Below are positions 1 through 11,600 of a stretch of DNA of 64,000 nt, piece after piece; position 1 is the first letter of the stretch, and each line of letters opens with the position of its first letter. The stretch is from Meghimatium bilineatum. Taxonomy: Eukaryota; Mollusca; Gastropoda; Stylommatophora; Philomycidae. The notes under the pieces were generated by a model. It saw nothing but the letters and a program-made list of their open reading frames with translations. It was not told the DNA's origin and did not search any database. The DNA lies in the NCBI GenBank assembly GCA_034231615.1, contig CM067315.1:28257623-28321622 (forward strand), given 5' to 3'. The translations under genes were made by a program, and so were the position numbers.

Positions 1-40
1 TCAAGTGATGTAGTACGTTATTTAATTTGTTTTTGTTTTT

Positions 41-141
41 TTTTGTAAATCCGGCTCCGGCTCCGGCCGGATTTCACTTCATAAATCCGGCCAAATCCGG
101 ATCCGGCCGGATCTCAAAATTGTGAATCCGGTACAGCCCTA
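41..141. repeat. CCGGAT-rich element end, possibly hAT-like
   Basis: Dense CCGGAT/CCGGCT words end in a segment whose complement reads CTAGGGCTGTACCGG. Clustered CCGGAT motifs beside a CAGGGCT-like end recall hAT transposon termini. No partner end or transposase is visible, so the call is tentative. Confidence 0.3.
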
Positions 142-1021
142 GTTCAAACACACAACTGCCAATGACAACTAAATTTTTAGTGAACTGTGATTCTCATCAT
201 CGAGTGACGTTTGTTCATGAAAAGTTGCCTGCAAAAGACCTCTAACATACCATGTCTCTTGTCTTGGTGGTACACTCTGCTAGACTAAAACCTATTCATA
301 TCGTAATGTTTCCCTCTCACGTGTATTTTTGCATAATTCTTGCTCGCCTCCCCACAGTTCTACCATCAAGTAAGGTCTTCAATAAGATATCAATCTTACT
401 ACATTGATTGGAACTCGTCAGAACCTTTGCAACCAGATATGTTCTTAAATTAACGGACGTTGTGTAGAGAGAGAGAGAGAGAGAGAGAGATACTGCACTT
501 TTATAATATATCATGTCTTGTAATAAGTTCAAAATATTTTATTTATTTGATTTTCTTTTCCTTTAATATTTTTTTTTTGTATGCAGTATTGTCAGAAAAT
601 CCTTGTTTTTTTTATCATTCCTTGAGGTTCTATTTATTCACATCTGAAATGTATGAATTCTGTCTTATCGATATTTGTTTATGCTTCATATTTCTGAGTA
701 TACATTGAATTCTCATTTTTTTAGCGTGTTTATTGTGACAAAAACAATAAAAATCGAAAGAAGCATCGTCGCTCATCCGGGACAATCCTGGCAAAACTGT
801 GGCGTACGGTAACTATATAACTGAATCCATGAAGGCTTACATGTAAAATACTTCTATTAAGCTAATTATATCTTGGTGTATGTTTGATTAAAATCCTTCA
901 ACGTCCGTATCATATAAAATATAAATCGTCGGTCTATAGTAACATTTACCAATAGTTAGTTTTTTTTAAATAACAATTCAATATCACGTTATAACAGTTA
1001 GATTGTTAAATAGTTAAATAC
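142..1021. other. Gap without recognised gene; (GA)n at 466-490
   Basis: AT-rich sequence with a short GA microsatellite at 466-490. It lies downstream of the minus-strand first exon at 1022-1152, so it should be intron of that gene. I searched it for the family's second exon (a Cys-Gly-Cys core) and did not find one. Confidence 0.5.
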
Positions 1022-1152
1022 TTTGTAATAGTGGCACAACATTCTCCAGCGCTGCAGTCTGTGTATTGGTCATTGCAGGGTGTGTTCAGTACTCCAAGAG
1101 TTAAGCTGACAACACAGACGAAAATAAAACAACTCTGAAGGAAACTCGCCAT
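1022..1152 (-). CDS. Gene G, exon 1 only: secreted ten-Cys peptide family
   Basis: Not annotated as an ORF because it is short and spliced. On the minus strand an ATG at 1152 opens a signal peptide beginning MASFLQSC, with a hydrophobic core. It is followed by C-x6-C-x4-CC ending in SAGECCATIT. The exon is 131 nt, exactly the length of exon 1 in genes C, D and F, and ends in phase 2 at a GT donor (GTATTT). The expected second exon, carrying cysteines 5-10, would lie at lower coordinates and is not seen before position 1. The gene is therefore cut by the window edge or is an orphan exon. A TATA-like ATAAAAG lies about 75 bp upstream. The family is probably AVIT/prokineticin-like; the specific function is unknown. 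Confidence 0.65.
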
Positions 1153-1225
1153 TTTTCTTCTGAACTGTAGTCTTTTCTGAAGAACTATTCAATATTCAAT
1201 CTATCAGTCTAGGTATAGTCTCTGT

Positions 1226-1232
1226 CTTTTAT
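1226..1232 (-). promoter_or_regulatory. TATA-like box of gene G
   Basis: ATAAAAG on the minus strand, about 75 bp before the gene G ATG. The spacing matches the TATA elements of its paralogues. The element is weaker than the TATAAATA of genes B, C and D. Confidence 0.4.
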
Positions 1233-1850
1233 CTTGTGTTCGTGACACGCACAACGTCATTAGCATAATCTGATGTCACGTGTGGACTATCAGATAAACG
1301 AAGCTATAGCTTCAAAAAAAAATCGAAATTTGAAATATATCTATAATTTATTGTCTTAATACTGTCGTATTGTATTAATAAAGAGCGAACGTTTTAAAAT
1401 CACTTAATTTATAATGTTTCTTAAAGATAAATTATATGTCTGTATGCGCGAAATTTTTAATATTGTAGGTTGGTGGGAGCTGCTTTTAGTATTATTTCTT
1501 CTTCTGCGTTCAGCATCTGTGGTCAAGTTATATTGTCAGGCCTGTCGTCAGGACGAAGTCCACTATCTTCTCCAGGTCAGAGCGGCTAGCGCATAGCTTT
1601 TGCCTCAAGTCTGTATCTTCTGGCCAGGTCTGCTGTCTCTGATCTGTGTATGTTGAGCACTCCTGAAGTATGTGTTCCGGATTAGTTTTATTTGAGGTAA
1701 TTTAGTTTTATGTTTTATGTGCAGTAATTTAGTGCTTTTTAAAGTACGCATTGTTTTATTTGAGGTATGTTAGCACTGTTTCATGTACGTAATCAGTAAA
1801 AGTTATAGAATGTGCCAAGTTTAACCCAGATAACGGGAATTCTTACTTAA
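1233..1850. other. Gap: no gene seen; CTTCTTCTGCGTTC repeat start near 1498
   Basis: AT-rich sequence. A CTTCTTCTGCGTTC block near 1498 starts a repeat that shares its terminal motif with the SINE-like families elsewhere in the window. The short open frame at 1414-1596 has no recognisable domain. Confidence 0.4.
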
Positions 1851-2036
1851 ACAGATAACACAAAGCATTAACACGAGAACAGATGACACGAAGAGAACAG
1901 ATGACACGAAAGGCACAGATAACACAAAGGGAACAGATAACACACATATAACAGATAACACGAAGAGAACAAATAACACGAAGGGAACATATAACACAAA
2001 GGGAACAGATATCACGAAGGGAACATATAACACCAA
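1851..2036. repeat. 18-bp minisatellite
   Basis: About ten imperfect copies of an 18-bp unit resembling GGAACAGATAACACGAAG. Because 18 is a multiple of three, hydrophobic open frames appear on the minus strand; these are repeat artefacts. Confidence 0.9.
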
Positions 2037-2039
2037 AAA

Positions 2040-2300
2040 GGTAAAGGTAGGTCCCATGGAATCTGCCGTCGGGATGAAGATAACTCTTCATGTACTAAGC
2101 CGCAGCAACTATTAGGTGGGGTGGCCAGTTCCCTTCCTTGCTGTATTTACCTCCCATAACTCATGTGTCAGATACTCATTTACAGCTGAGTCGACTGGAA
2201 GAGTGGTCGTGTCATGCGAGAAATCACAACCCGGATTTTTTGTCTAGGCGTAGTTTCGAACCTGGCACGCTGTAACCCGATGATCCCTATTTATGGAAAA
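2040..2300 (-). mobile_element. tRNA-derived SINE (copy 1)
   Basis: Reverse complement of the element at 62085-62385. The shared blocks include CGACTCAGCTGTAA and ACATGAGTTA, and the end is CCTACCTTTACC. The tRNA-like head contains a B-box-like GGTTCGAAAC, slightly mutated here. Two diverged copies in opposite orientations 60 kb apart support a retroposon. Confidence 0.75.
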
Positions 2301-2304
2301 ACAA

Positions 2305-2764
2305 CAAAATTGAAACGAAAGTGCTAATGTTACAAACTTTTATTTTTCCGGTTGGAACATACGGCTGTGAAACATGGACCCTAAGTAAAACAGCGACAAT
2401 GAAGATCAACGCCTTCGAGCTGAAATGCTACAGAAAGACACTTAGAATATCATGTAAGGATAAAATCAGAAACTCAGATATTATAAAAACATTGAAGATT
2501 CCAGATTGTTGGTTACTAAACACAATAACAAAAAGAAAACTACGCCTATTTGGTCATATAAAGAGACATAACTGTTTAGAAAGATAATAGAGGGAAGAGT
2601 ACATGGGGAGAGAGGAGAAGGGGCAGACCAAGAAGACGATGGACTGACGACATTAAAGATAACATGAATACATCGCTAGAAAATGCAAGCCACATCGCCC
2701 AAGACAGAGAGATGTTCAGAGAGTTCATTGGGATGACAACGTTCTGGAAGAAATACGTCACATG

Positions 2765-2766
<2 letters not shown>
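2305..2766 (+). mobile_element. LINE reverse transcriptase C-terminal relic
   Basis: The frame encodes the region just after a LINE reverse transcriptase, with the typical YGCETWTLSK motif, a CYRKTLRIS block and LFGHIKR. A frameshift near 2590 moves the reading frame, after which a basic GRPRRRWTDDIK tail motif follows. The copy is 5'-truncated and ends in a CA/TA microsatellite, as LINE 3' tails often do. It is not a host gene. Another copy of the family lies at 19655-20110. Confidence 0.8.

Positions 2767-2829
<63 letters not shown>
2767..2829. repeat. (CA)n/(TA)n microsatellite at LINE 3' end
   Basis: ACACACAC passes into a long TA run directly after the LINE tail codons. Confidence 0.95.
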
Positions 2830-2830
<1 letters not shown>

Positions 2831-3129
2831 TCCCGCTCCTCCATCTAATACTGCTTCTTTCGCTTATCAATCTGTATATACATGTGTCCATATGTCGTTT
2901 GCGCATCTTTTCTGTATGTGGTTCTTAGTTGTCCCTTTTAGTATTATAGTACGTGTATAGTAGTTTCTGTTTTCTAAATAATGCTTGGTATATTGTCAAT
3001 AGTTATTGCGAAATTGTTTCCCATGTTGGATGTGCGTTAAAGGTGTTTAGTGGTTTTAGGTTGTGTAGATCTATAGTGATTTCTGAAGCTGTTTAGCGGA
3101 GAGTAAACTGCTATCTCTTTTGCTTATCT

Positions 3130-3225
3130 AATTAACAATAGACTGGCAAAAGCTAGTGCTGTATTTGGCAGATTATGCAACAATGTATGGGACAGAAGAG
3201 GTATAAGAAAAACCACCTTGATGGT
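3130..3225 (+). mobile_element. LINE RT fragment
   Basis: Translates as a block with AKASAVFGRL and VWDRRGI, the conserved segment before the YGCETWT motif in many LINE C-termini. Only about 30 codons remain. They abut a GTCGATCACGACGGACGAAC segment related to that at 63725. Confidence 0.6.
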
Positions 3226-3315
3226 TGAGTTTTTGGTCATCGTCGATCACGACGGACGAACATCATCATCTCTTTTGAGTCGCTCTTTTGTAGTTTTGAT
3301 TAGTCTTTGGTTCAT

Positions 3316-3458
3316 TTGATGACTCTCCAATCATTTGATGACTCTCCAATCATTTGATGACTCCAATCATTTGATGACTTCAATCATTTGATGATTCCAA
3401 TCATTTGATGACTCCAATAATTTGATGACTCCAAACATTTGATGACTCCAAACATTTT
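3316..3458. repeat. 17-19-bp minisatellite
   Basis: About eight tandem copies of AATCATTTGATGACTCC with small length variation. Confidence 0.9.
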
Positions 3459-3714
3459 AACTTTGCATACTGTGTGAGGATTTTATTTTTCATTTCTTCT
3501 TTCTTCCACTAATGGAAATCATGTGTATGTTTCCATTTCTGTGATTGGGGTAGTATTCATATTTCCTTTTATAATTCTTAGATTACGGGCATAACTCGTA
3601 TATAACACTTTTATTCCAAGACATATATCTGTTTCTGAATGTCAGCATTGAGTACCCAAATCTCACAACCATACAATATAGAAGGAAAAGCTAGTGAATA
3701 TTTTTACATTTGAA

Positions 3715-3990
3715 ACGTCCATGTCCGAATTCGTCCGAAATGGGAGCAAGGAATAGCAGCGCAGCTTACCTTCCATGCGTATCGTAAGAGGCCACTCATG
3801 AGGGTTTTGTGTGAAGTTGGCTGACCCATTCCATATAGAAATAATGTGAATAGGAAGAAGCCATGCTGAAGTTGGATGTGTCAAGCGGAAAAGCACACAT
3901 ATCTCGGCTACGCTGTAAATCTTTCACACAACTCTTTCCGTTCTCTGTACATCCTTCTAATCTGCAGGAGTGCAAGACCGAAGGCAGAAG
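3715..3990 (+). mobile_element. SINE-like retroposon R, diverged copy
   Basis: Same order of blocks as the copy at 24845-25123: an AAAGGGGAGCAAAGAATAGC-like head, a CCATGCTGAAGTTGGATGTG centre and an end near GCAGGAG...GCAGAAG. The orientation is defined by the AAG-rich tail. Confidence 0.65.
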
Positions 3991-4099
3991 ACATTTGAAA
4001 AGAAACTACATATACTTTCTCGGTATAACTTCTATAACTGAAGTATATAACATATCTTATATAACTTATATATAACTATATGTATATAACTTATAAGTA

Positions 4100-4340
4100 T
4101 ATCTTTTTTTTGGCCACTTCATGAGACAGGCAGGTTCAGAGAACATAGTCACAACAGGCAAAATTTAAGGCAACAGAGACAGAGGGCGACAACGTAGGAA
4201 AATATTAGATAGTTTGACAACCTGGCACGGCAAGGAAATAACAACGACTTTGATACATAATACTGTGGACAGAGAGCTGTGGAGAGCCATGACCGCCTAC
4301 GCCAGACGGCATGGCACCTGATGATGATGATGATGAACTG
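4100..4340 (+). mobile_element. LINE family Y 3' end
   Basis: Diverged copy of the C-terminal LINE block at 30070-30357: FGH(F)MRQ, VTTGKI, RDRGRQRRK, RELWRAM and a final RRHGT stop. It has one in-frame stop and ends in a GATGAT repeat that forms the 3' tail. Confidence 0.7.
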
Positions 4341-4799
4341 AAGTATATGACAGCGCATGCGCTGGGAGAAATATGATCATTAGCCATTTAATATGTACCC
4401 CCTTTGGTGAGGTGCGCTTCTTTCAACCGCGGATGTGAGTTCAATTTAGTTATATCATAGATTTTAACCTTTCACAATAATGGATACACATTTCATAAAT
4501 ATGACTTTCATATAACATATCCTTATCTATCCAACTGCAAAGTATATCTTATCTAGTCACAGCTTACGTTACGTCGTATCCTGTCGACGTGTATTAAACA
4601 CACAGCAACTGCCGACTGATTGAAACCAAATCATGAGAACTTGGAAACATGTTTGAAAAATAAAATAATAAAATAATCCAAAGCTATACACTGTTCACTT
4701 TAAAAATTAAGTGGGCTAAAACACACCCCCACATTATTCCGTGACAACAGGTGATTTTTAAACAGCTGTTGACATGTAAAAACAATATTATTTAAAACA

Positions 4800-5325
4800 T
4801 TTCGATCGATCGATAAACCCGTAACTCTTCAGGGTCATATGGGTACCACAATGGATGCCTCAGCACACAGAGTCCTCCAGAGAATTCTATCCTCAGCGAT
4901 GCGGATGAGTGTAGAAATATCTTGCCCTGTCCTTTCCTTGATGTTGTCTGTCCATGTCTTTTTTTGCCCCCCCCCTCCCCCTCTGCTTCTTCCACCCTCG
5001 AATGTTCACTGCAGTATTGTTTTTGACAAGGAATCGTGCCTGCATACATGTCTGAACCATGCTAGATTTCGTCGTTTCACTATTGAAAGCAATGGCTCCT
5101 GAACACCTGCACACATCTCTACTTTATTTCTTACGTACACATTGGTCTTATGTTCCCTATAGGAAATTCGTAAAATTCGTCTGTAGCATTTGTACTCGAA
5201 AGCCTGTAATCTTCTCTCCATGTCCGCAGTGAGTATCCAACTCTCACAACCATACAACACAACAGAAAGCACCAACGACTTATACATTTTGATGTTCACT
5301 CCAACATTGATGTTTAACATTTAAA
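4800..5325 (-). mobile_element. LINE family C 3' end
   Basis: On the minus strand the open frame 5320-5006 carries YGCESWILT, CYRRILRIS and AWFRHVCRHD, the post-RT region of a LINE. A frameshift in a C-rich run is followed by a KTWTDNIKE block and AEDRILWRTLCAEA. The 3' end is a CGAT repeat. A copy in the opposite orientation is at 56050-56470. Confidence 0.8.
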
Positions 5326-5543
5326 AGCAATTAAAAACAATATTTAAACATTTTTTTTAAATAATGTAAAAACGAAATTAAAGAACAATATTGTTCGGCA
5401 CTTAACAATCTATTAATGCGTTCTGCTTCGAACAACAAATCAGAAGCACTGAGCCACTTCATTCTTACAGTGAACAGTTGTACTCTAACACACAATACTA
5501 AATGTAATGTTTTCAGTGCAGAGATCATTGTATCTAGGAGATC

Positions 5544-5745
5544 TTAATCGCCATTGACAATATTATCTGTAATGGAAACTTCTTCTTCTTTCGTTCACTT
5601 GAAACATGGCTATATCTGTCTATTGGATATATATAGTTAGTTAGTCGTCGGATCATCATCACTGCAAACTGGAGACGTCCATAGTTGCTCCAATCTCTCC
5701 TTGAGTGTATCCGCCATTACACTTCTGCTGACAGTACCGGTCCTA
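5544..5745. repeat. Duplicated 200-bp block (copy 1)
   Basis: Almost identical to 9087-9287, including unrelated neighbours: a TTCGTTCACTTGAAACATGG SINE-like end and the GTTAGTTAG tail of an RNase H LINE. Sharing both parts across their junction points to duplication of an already composite segment. Confidence 0.8.
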
Positions 5746-6600
5746 TGCTGGTTGACCATCATTTTCCTGCGCCCTCCAAAATGTCACTTCTAGCAACACA
5801 GCATTTCAATCCCTGATATTTAATCCTGACCATTGAAAAGGAATCATCATCCACACTAGTCTCACTCTCGCGTGCTATATGCGTCAGTCAATCAGTCAAG
5901 TGCCATGTAAATTGGCGGAGTCGATGATTGGCGGAAAGAGCAGATCAACTGTAGTCATGTTCGATTGTGGCACGGGGCGATGGCAATGGATGGTGCTGAC
6001 GTTTTGAACTCAGCGCCATCCATTGCCATCGCCCCGTGCCACAATCGCGCATGACTACAGTTGATCCGCTCTTTCATTGCCTCGAACACCCACGTGTACG
6101 GTACGAAAATAAATGTAACCACTTTCATCCTCGCTTTTCTCAAGGCCTCAATCCACTGTTTGCGAACGAGACCCACTTGTACCTTCCTAATCATACTCAT
6201 AGAATCACTCAAGATGCAGACCTGCGTTACCGTTTGTGTGCATACCCACTCAAATGACCTGGTAACCACCATAGTCTCCATAGTCATGCTACTTGTAGTG
6301 ACCACAAAGGCACCACTCTCCTCCCTGATCGTTTTACCTGCGCACTGAGCCGTGAAGGCCCAAGCACTACGAACATGTCTAATCACAGATCCATCAGTGT
6401 ATATAAACAAAATCATCTCTCTTTTATTCTCACTGACAAAGGCCTGCACTTCTTTCTCCACAGCTGTGGGACACCATTCTCTGCATTCCCTGCTAAGTGA
6501 TATTACTGCTCTCAAACAAGTTTCGAAATCTGTGGGTAGATTTATCGATTCTGCAATCTGCACACGCTTTGTATGACATCATCAGCACGTCCCATCCACT
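5635..6600 (-). mobile_element. 5'-truncated LINE with RNase H domain
   Basis: The minus-strand frame ending at 5955 contains an RNase H domain. It begins near IYTDGSVI (first catalytic Asp), has a METM helix region (second acidic residue) and CILSDSMSM (third Asp). The C-terminal part, which should contain the last Asp, is disrupted by an inverted duplication at 5934-6075. Beyond it the 3' region continues to a CTAACTAAC tail near 5635. It is closely related to 26409-27104. Dead fragment. Confidence 0.75.
5934..6075. repeat. 66-bp inverted repeat (hairpin) inside RNase H relic
   Basis: Arms 5934-5999 and 6010-6075 are near-perfect reverse complements separated by 10 bp. The related LINE at 26.7 kb has only the right-arm sequence, so the left arm is a secondary inverted duplication. 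Confidence 0.9.
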
Positions 6601-8500
6601 ACATAATTATATCGTTGCCGTATACGGTATAGTCCTTTTGTGTGATCAATTTCAATTTACGGGCACTTGGCATCTACTGAAGTAGCTCAGGTAGCTATTG
6701 TTCGTACGATCAGTGTTATGACAGATGAATGACAAGGCGATTTGCCTGTCTATTATATGAACCATCTCCTTGTAGTCCGTGACAATGGTCGACCATATAG
6801 GCGTCAATATATATCTAGTTCACCATAAAGCGAGCGCGGAGTGAGTTGATCTGTTTATTTTACCATTAACGCATACCTACTTAAGTGATCATTACATCAA
6901 AGTGTTGATCCATTGAGGTACATTAGAAGTGGCATTAATTATTATTTACTCATTTACTTTTAGTTGCTCTTATGTCGCCATCACCTACGCAAATGAACTT
7001 TTATTGAATGTTCTTTAGTTTGACGACTTCTAACTTAATATTTTATCGTGATTATTATTTAAAGTCAGAGAAAGTTGAATGTCGGACGTGTGAAAGACTG
7101 AAATGGAAAATATTGTACATTTAATTGTATAAAGCATGGGGTATGGAATGTAATGCGATCACGTGCATTATATTAGAAACATGTATAAATGGGGAACACA
7201 TTTAGATTCGAGAAGCTTAGATACTTGGGGTCTTTGTTGCCTCTATTATTTTATGGTAGTGCGTCCAGATATATTCTAAATGGACTTTGTTATCCGTTGG
7301 TTGAAAGGGACTCGCCTCTCGAAAAGAGAGAAGAACTACCTACATAACGATTCGAGGAAGTCGGCAAATAGAAGGATTGGGGATTCGGCTGGCGGCTGTG
7401 GTGGTCACCAGTCAAACAGCGTGTAGGACAGCTGCCGAATTACCAAAGTCAAATAGATAGATTTGAAGCATCGAGAAAACGTCTCGTACTCTAAATGTGA
7501 GGACTAGTTTAGAAACTTCGAAATATGTCTAAATTCTAAGTGTAAGGATTAAGTAATAGTGTTTTCAGGTAGTAAATTCAAGTGTAAGGAATACGACTAA
7601 ACTAAAGCAGGTTAACATCAAGAGAAGGAAACTCAATTTCTTCTATAAGAAAAACCTGGTGGGTTGACAGCGTGAAGTTTACCAATTTCCATCACAAACA
7701 GCAAAGATAAAGGTCAGGACGATTCTCTAAAAATACTATACGATTGACCATCAGTCCGCAGTAGCGAAACAACTAAGAATAGGTGTAAGACGGACTGCCA
7801 GAGACAGATTAGTTCGTGATTAGTTCGTGATTAGTTCGTTGAATGCAGACGTTAACTCTTAGCGTTAGATCTATTAATGCAACTATTTGATTTCTTATTG
7901 ATGTACATAACTGATGCCTTAATGGTATGAACTAGTTGTATCACAAAATAAACAGAAGTCATCAAGTAGAAGACGCTGGTTGACATTAGTCGCCTTCGTG
8001 TTCGTGATTAAACTACATCAGTTGTCAGTGATTTCCTCAGTGTCAGTAATTACAGCTATCACTCCTCGTGTTAACGGTTACCTGTCATACATAAAGTGTC
8101 CTACGTTAGACATTCATTTGTGCAGTGCAAACTACCTAGAAAGTAATTTTCATTGGTGATTTATTTATACTTTGTTATTTACACTTTCCCCGGCAAATTA
8201 AAATAACAACAATAGTCGGACTGGTATAATGTAGTGACGATGCATGCAGGCCTATCTACGGAAGGTCACGGTATATAGACGTCGTCTAACATTTTGTATT
8301 CAGACATACAGTCACGTGAAAACATGCAAACATTTAGCGTTATCACTGTTGACAACATTTGACCACAACGTCGACATAACTGCATGACTGCAATACTGAC
8401 ATCACTAAAAGACAAAGCTGATAAGAAATTGGCATTATATTTTAAAATAATCATTCTAGTGTACTTTGGTATTCCATTAAACAAATTTTGTAAAAATAAT
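6601..8500. other. Gap: no gene recognised; one dispersed repeat
   Basis: AT-rich, with no supported coding exon. At 7240-7345 lies a diverged copy of a repeat with GGACTTTGTTATCCGTTGG followed by AAAGGGACTCGCCTCTC, also found near 33885 and 55729. Nothing else was identified. Confidence 0.5.
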
Positions 8501-8526
8501 CTGTAAAAATGGTACAATGTGAAACC

Positions 8527-8534
8527 ATAAAAAG
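8527..8534 (+). promoter_or_regulatory. TATA-like box of gene A
   Basis: ATAAAAAG about 80 bp before the gene A ATG. It is followed by GATCTGGTCG, which gene B has at the same place after its own TATA box. This shared initiator-proximal block supports the promoter call. Confidence 0.6.
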
Positions 8535-8612
8535 GACACTGATCTGGTCGGAGTATTTATTTCCTAAGCAACTCTTGTAGATTGCAAGTGAAGATTTAAC
8601 AGGCACTCAATA

Positions 8613-11600
8613 ATGATTTCTCAAACCGTTGTAGTTGTGTGCATTCTTGGCTTAGCTCTAGCAGTTGTGGATGATTTTTGTAATGGAAATGCTGATTGCA
8701 GTGCTGGAGAATGTTGTGCCTCAGCTCCTGGGTTTGTATTACTGTGTGCTAGTGATCTGGAAGGATTTGCTCGTTATTTGTATCTAAAACTGTGTTACTT
8801 CAGCATCATATAATGGATCATAATCAGGTTCTGTGCCCACTGGCGTAGGCGAGCATTGATATCCATAACTCTATTTCTAGCATTAGGAACGATGTTCGTT
8901 CTTTTCAGTGCTTCTGCTTTTATTTTATGCAACCATGTTAAAAATGAATGTTGGAATACCCCCTTACGATGTAACAACAACTCGGAAATTTTTTCGCTCT
9001 AGTTATTTTCTGGGTTATATTTATCTATAGTTTGTCATTACTTTCTGAACAGTCCGAATGCACAACTGCCTGTGACAGGGTCTTAATCGACATTGACAAT
9101 ATTATCTGTAATGGAAACTTCTTCTTCTTTCGTTCACTTGAAACATGGCTATATCTGTCTATTGGATATATATAGTTAGTTAGTTGTCGGATCATCATCA
9201 CTGCAAACTGGAGACGTCCATAGTTGCTCCAATCTCTCCTTGAGTGTATCCGCCATTACACTTCTGCTGACAGTACCGGTCCTACACAGGGTGTTAACAG
9301 GGTCAGTTTGTCCAGCACAAACTCACCCTCGACCTCTAATATATATTTTATAATATCTAATATCTTATAGCATACCAATAATAATGGGAGAGACATTTAT
9401 AAATATATGACCAGCCCAAATCCTAAAGATAACATTAACCTCATGGGAAGAAAAGACCAGAGTATCATCTTCTGACTGCGCACACATGTACAGCTTAACA
9501 ATCACCTGAACAGAATACAGCCACAACACACTCCAGGATGCCGGCTGTGCAGTCATCCCTATGAAACTGATAATCACCACCTTTTTGAATGCCCAGCGTT
9601 GGATGACATCAGGAAAATACTTCTCCCTCTAGGGCCAGATAAATGGGGGAAAAATATATGGAACAAAACAACAGCTCACAAACAAATGCACATATTGTAC
9701 AATGGTATTGGGTCAAAGGGCATGAGCCCATGGATTGCTAGATCAGCAACCAACCAACCAACCACAATACTATCGTCTCGAAAGACGGAAATTTGCTTAC
9801 TACGTAAGATGTGTGTTGTACGTCATCATGACCATAGTTGGTAGATTATATTTCTTATAACCCAAAAAAAATACTGCAGTCTGGAATGGTGCCTACAATT
9901 AAATATAAATAAATAAAAACAAATGAAACGTATCCCATCAATAAAGTCTTATGCAGGATTTTATTATTTCAACTATTTTTAAATTTTGAGGCGCGACTAA
10001 CACGTGCAATCGAAAGGAAGTAGCGAAAATAGGTAAATAGTGTTGCAAATAATTAGGTACTCAACATACCAGCGATAAAACCACAAAAACAGACGACCTT
10101 TCGACTAAAAAGTCTTCATAAGAACAAAAAGAGCACACAGCAAAACTAGAATAATACACAGAGACACATTGTATAATAGGAAGAAATAAGAGGATCAGAA
10201 TTAAATTTTTAAAATGAGAAAGAGAAAAAGGCAAAAGAAAAGCGAGTATACGAGTATATAAATAATAAAATAATAATAATAAATTATTAATAATAATAAA
10301 TCTATAATAAATTATTATTAAAGATTTAAAAATTATTTATAATAATAAATCTATAATAAATTATTATTAATAAAATAATAATAATTCTCGTAATAATAAA
10401 AATAAGAAATAAATAAGAAAATTACCTTATCGTACTTATTTTCTCTTATCTTTCTTATACTTTCCTTTTCTTTCGTCAGTCTGGAACATGATATTTCTAA
10501 GGTTGTTTTTGTCTTCTATACACTTGACTGTGTTTTGTAACTCGTACGAAGGCTCGTAGAGTACTCGTTGTACATATTTTCCTTCGTCTTTCTCTTTTTA
10601 TTCTTTCCTTTATTATCTATTTCTGCTCCTCTTATCTCTTTCTGTTATATTATGTATCTCGTTGTGTAGTAGTTTTATTTTGTTATTTATTTATTGTCTT
10701 GATAAATACTTTTTAGTCGAAACGTCTGTGTTTGTGGTTGATAGTGTGCCGTGTACTTAAATATTGGCAGCACTCTTTATCTAGTTACGTTTTCCTTTAT
10801 ATTGTCCCTATGTTGTCCAATCCTTCACACTTCCAGAACGTTGTGTTATTACACGACACTGGAGTTTTATCTCTTCATTTTACACCCAATCGTATTGCCA
10901 GTATAATGTGAATTTTCGGCATTGGGACCATTATAACATATTCACAATGTGCCTCTACCGGTTTTTCTGTTGTCATTGTAAAACATACTGTCGTTTTCTG
11001 TCATATAATTTCTTTATTTGTACTGAATTTCATAAAGTCAAAAGAACGTTATAAGCCATTTATTTTCGTATGTTTTTTTTAAATTCCAGGCAGGTAGCAA
11101 ACTGTTCTGTTGGTAGAGAAATAATACAATTAAAGTCAATGTAACAAATCCTCTGACAACAAAATGACATTTAGCTAAATATTCAGTGCTTTTGTCATTT
11201 TTCAACTTTCACAAATCTTTCATTTTTTTATTTTTTTTTGCCCACGTTCTCAAAATTCCAGTGGACTTCTCTGAGGATCCCACTAGATTTCCAGTGGACG
11301 TCTCTAATGGATCCCACTAGATTTCCAGTGGACGTGTAGTCAGTCTAGATAACCTACATACACTGTGTCTCCGTTGTATTTTCTCTAATGGATCGGCATT
11401 TCCTTTATCTTTGTCTCTTTCGTCTCCTCCTATGACTTGCATGGCAAGTAACAGTGTAGGTATTTTACCTCAATTTCGAGTTCCGACAAAACATGGGCGT
11501 GATATTACATTTTTAACGCATTAACTTCGTCAAATCGAGCCATCCATTAGTGTGTTTAATTTGCTTTGTTCCTGATAAATTTGGTCTAAACCCCTCTTTA

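Noticed and set aside
1821..2091. Hydrophobic Val/Leu-rich minus-strand frames resembling membrane proteins
   Set aside because: Translation of an 18-bp tandem repeat.
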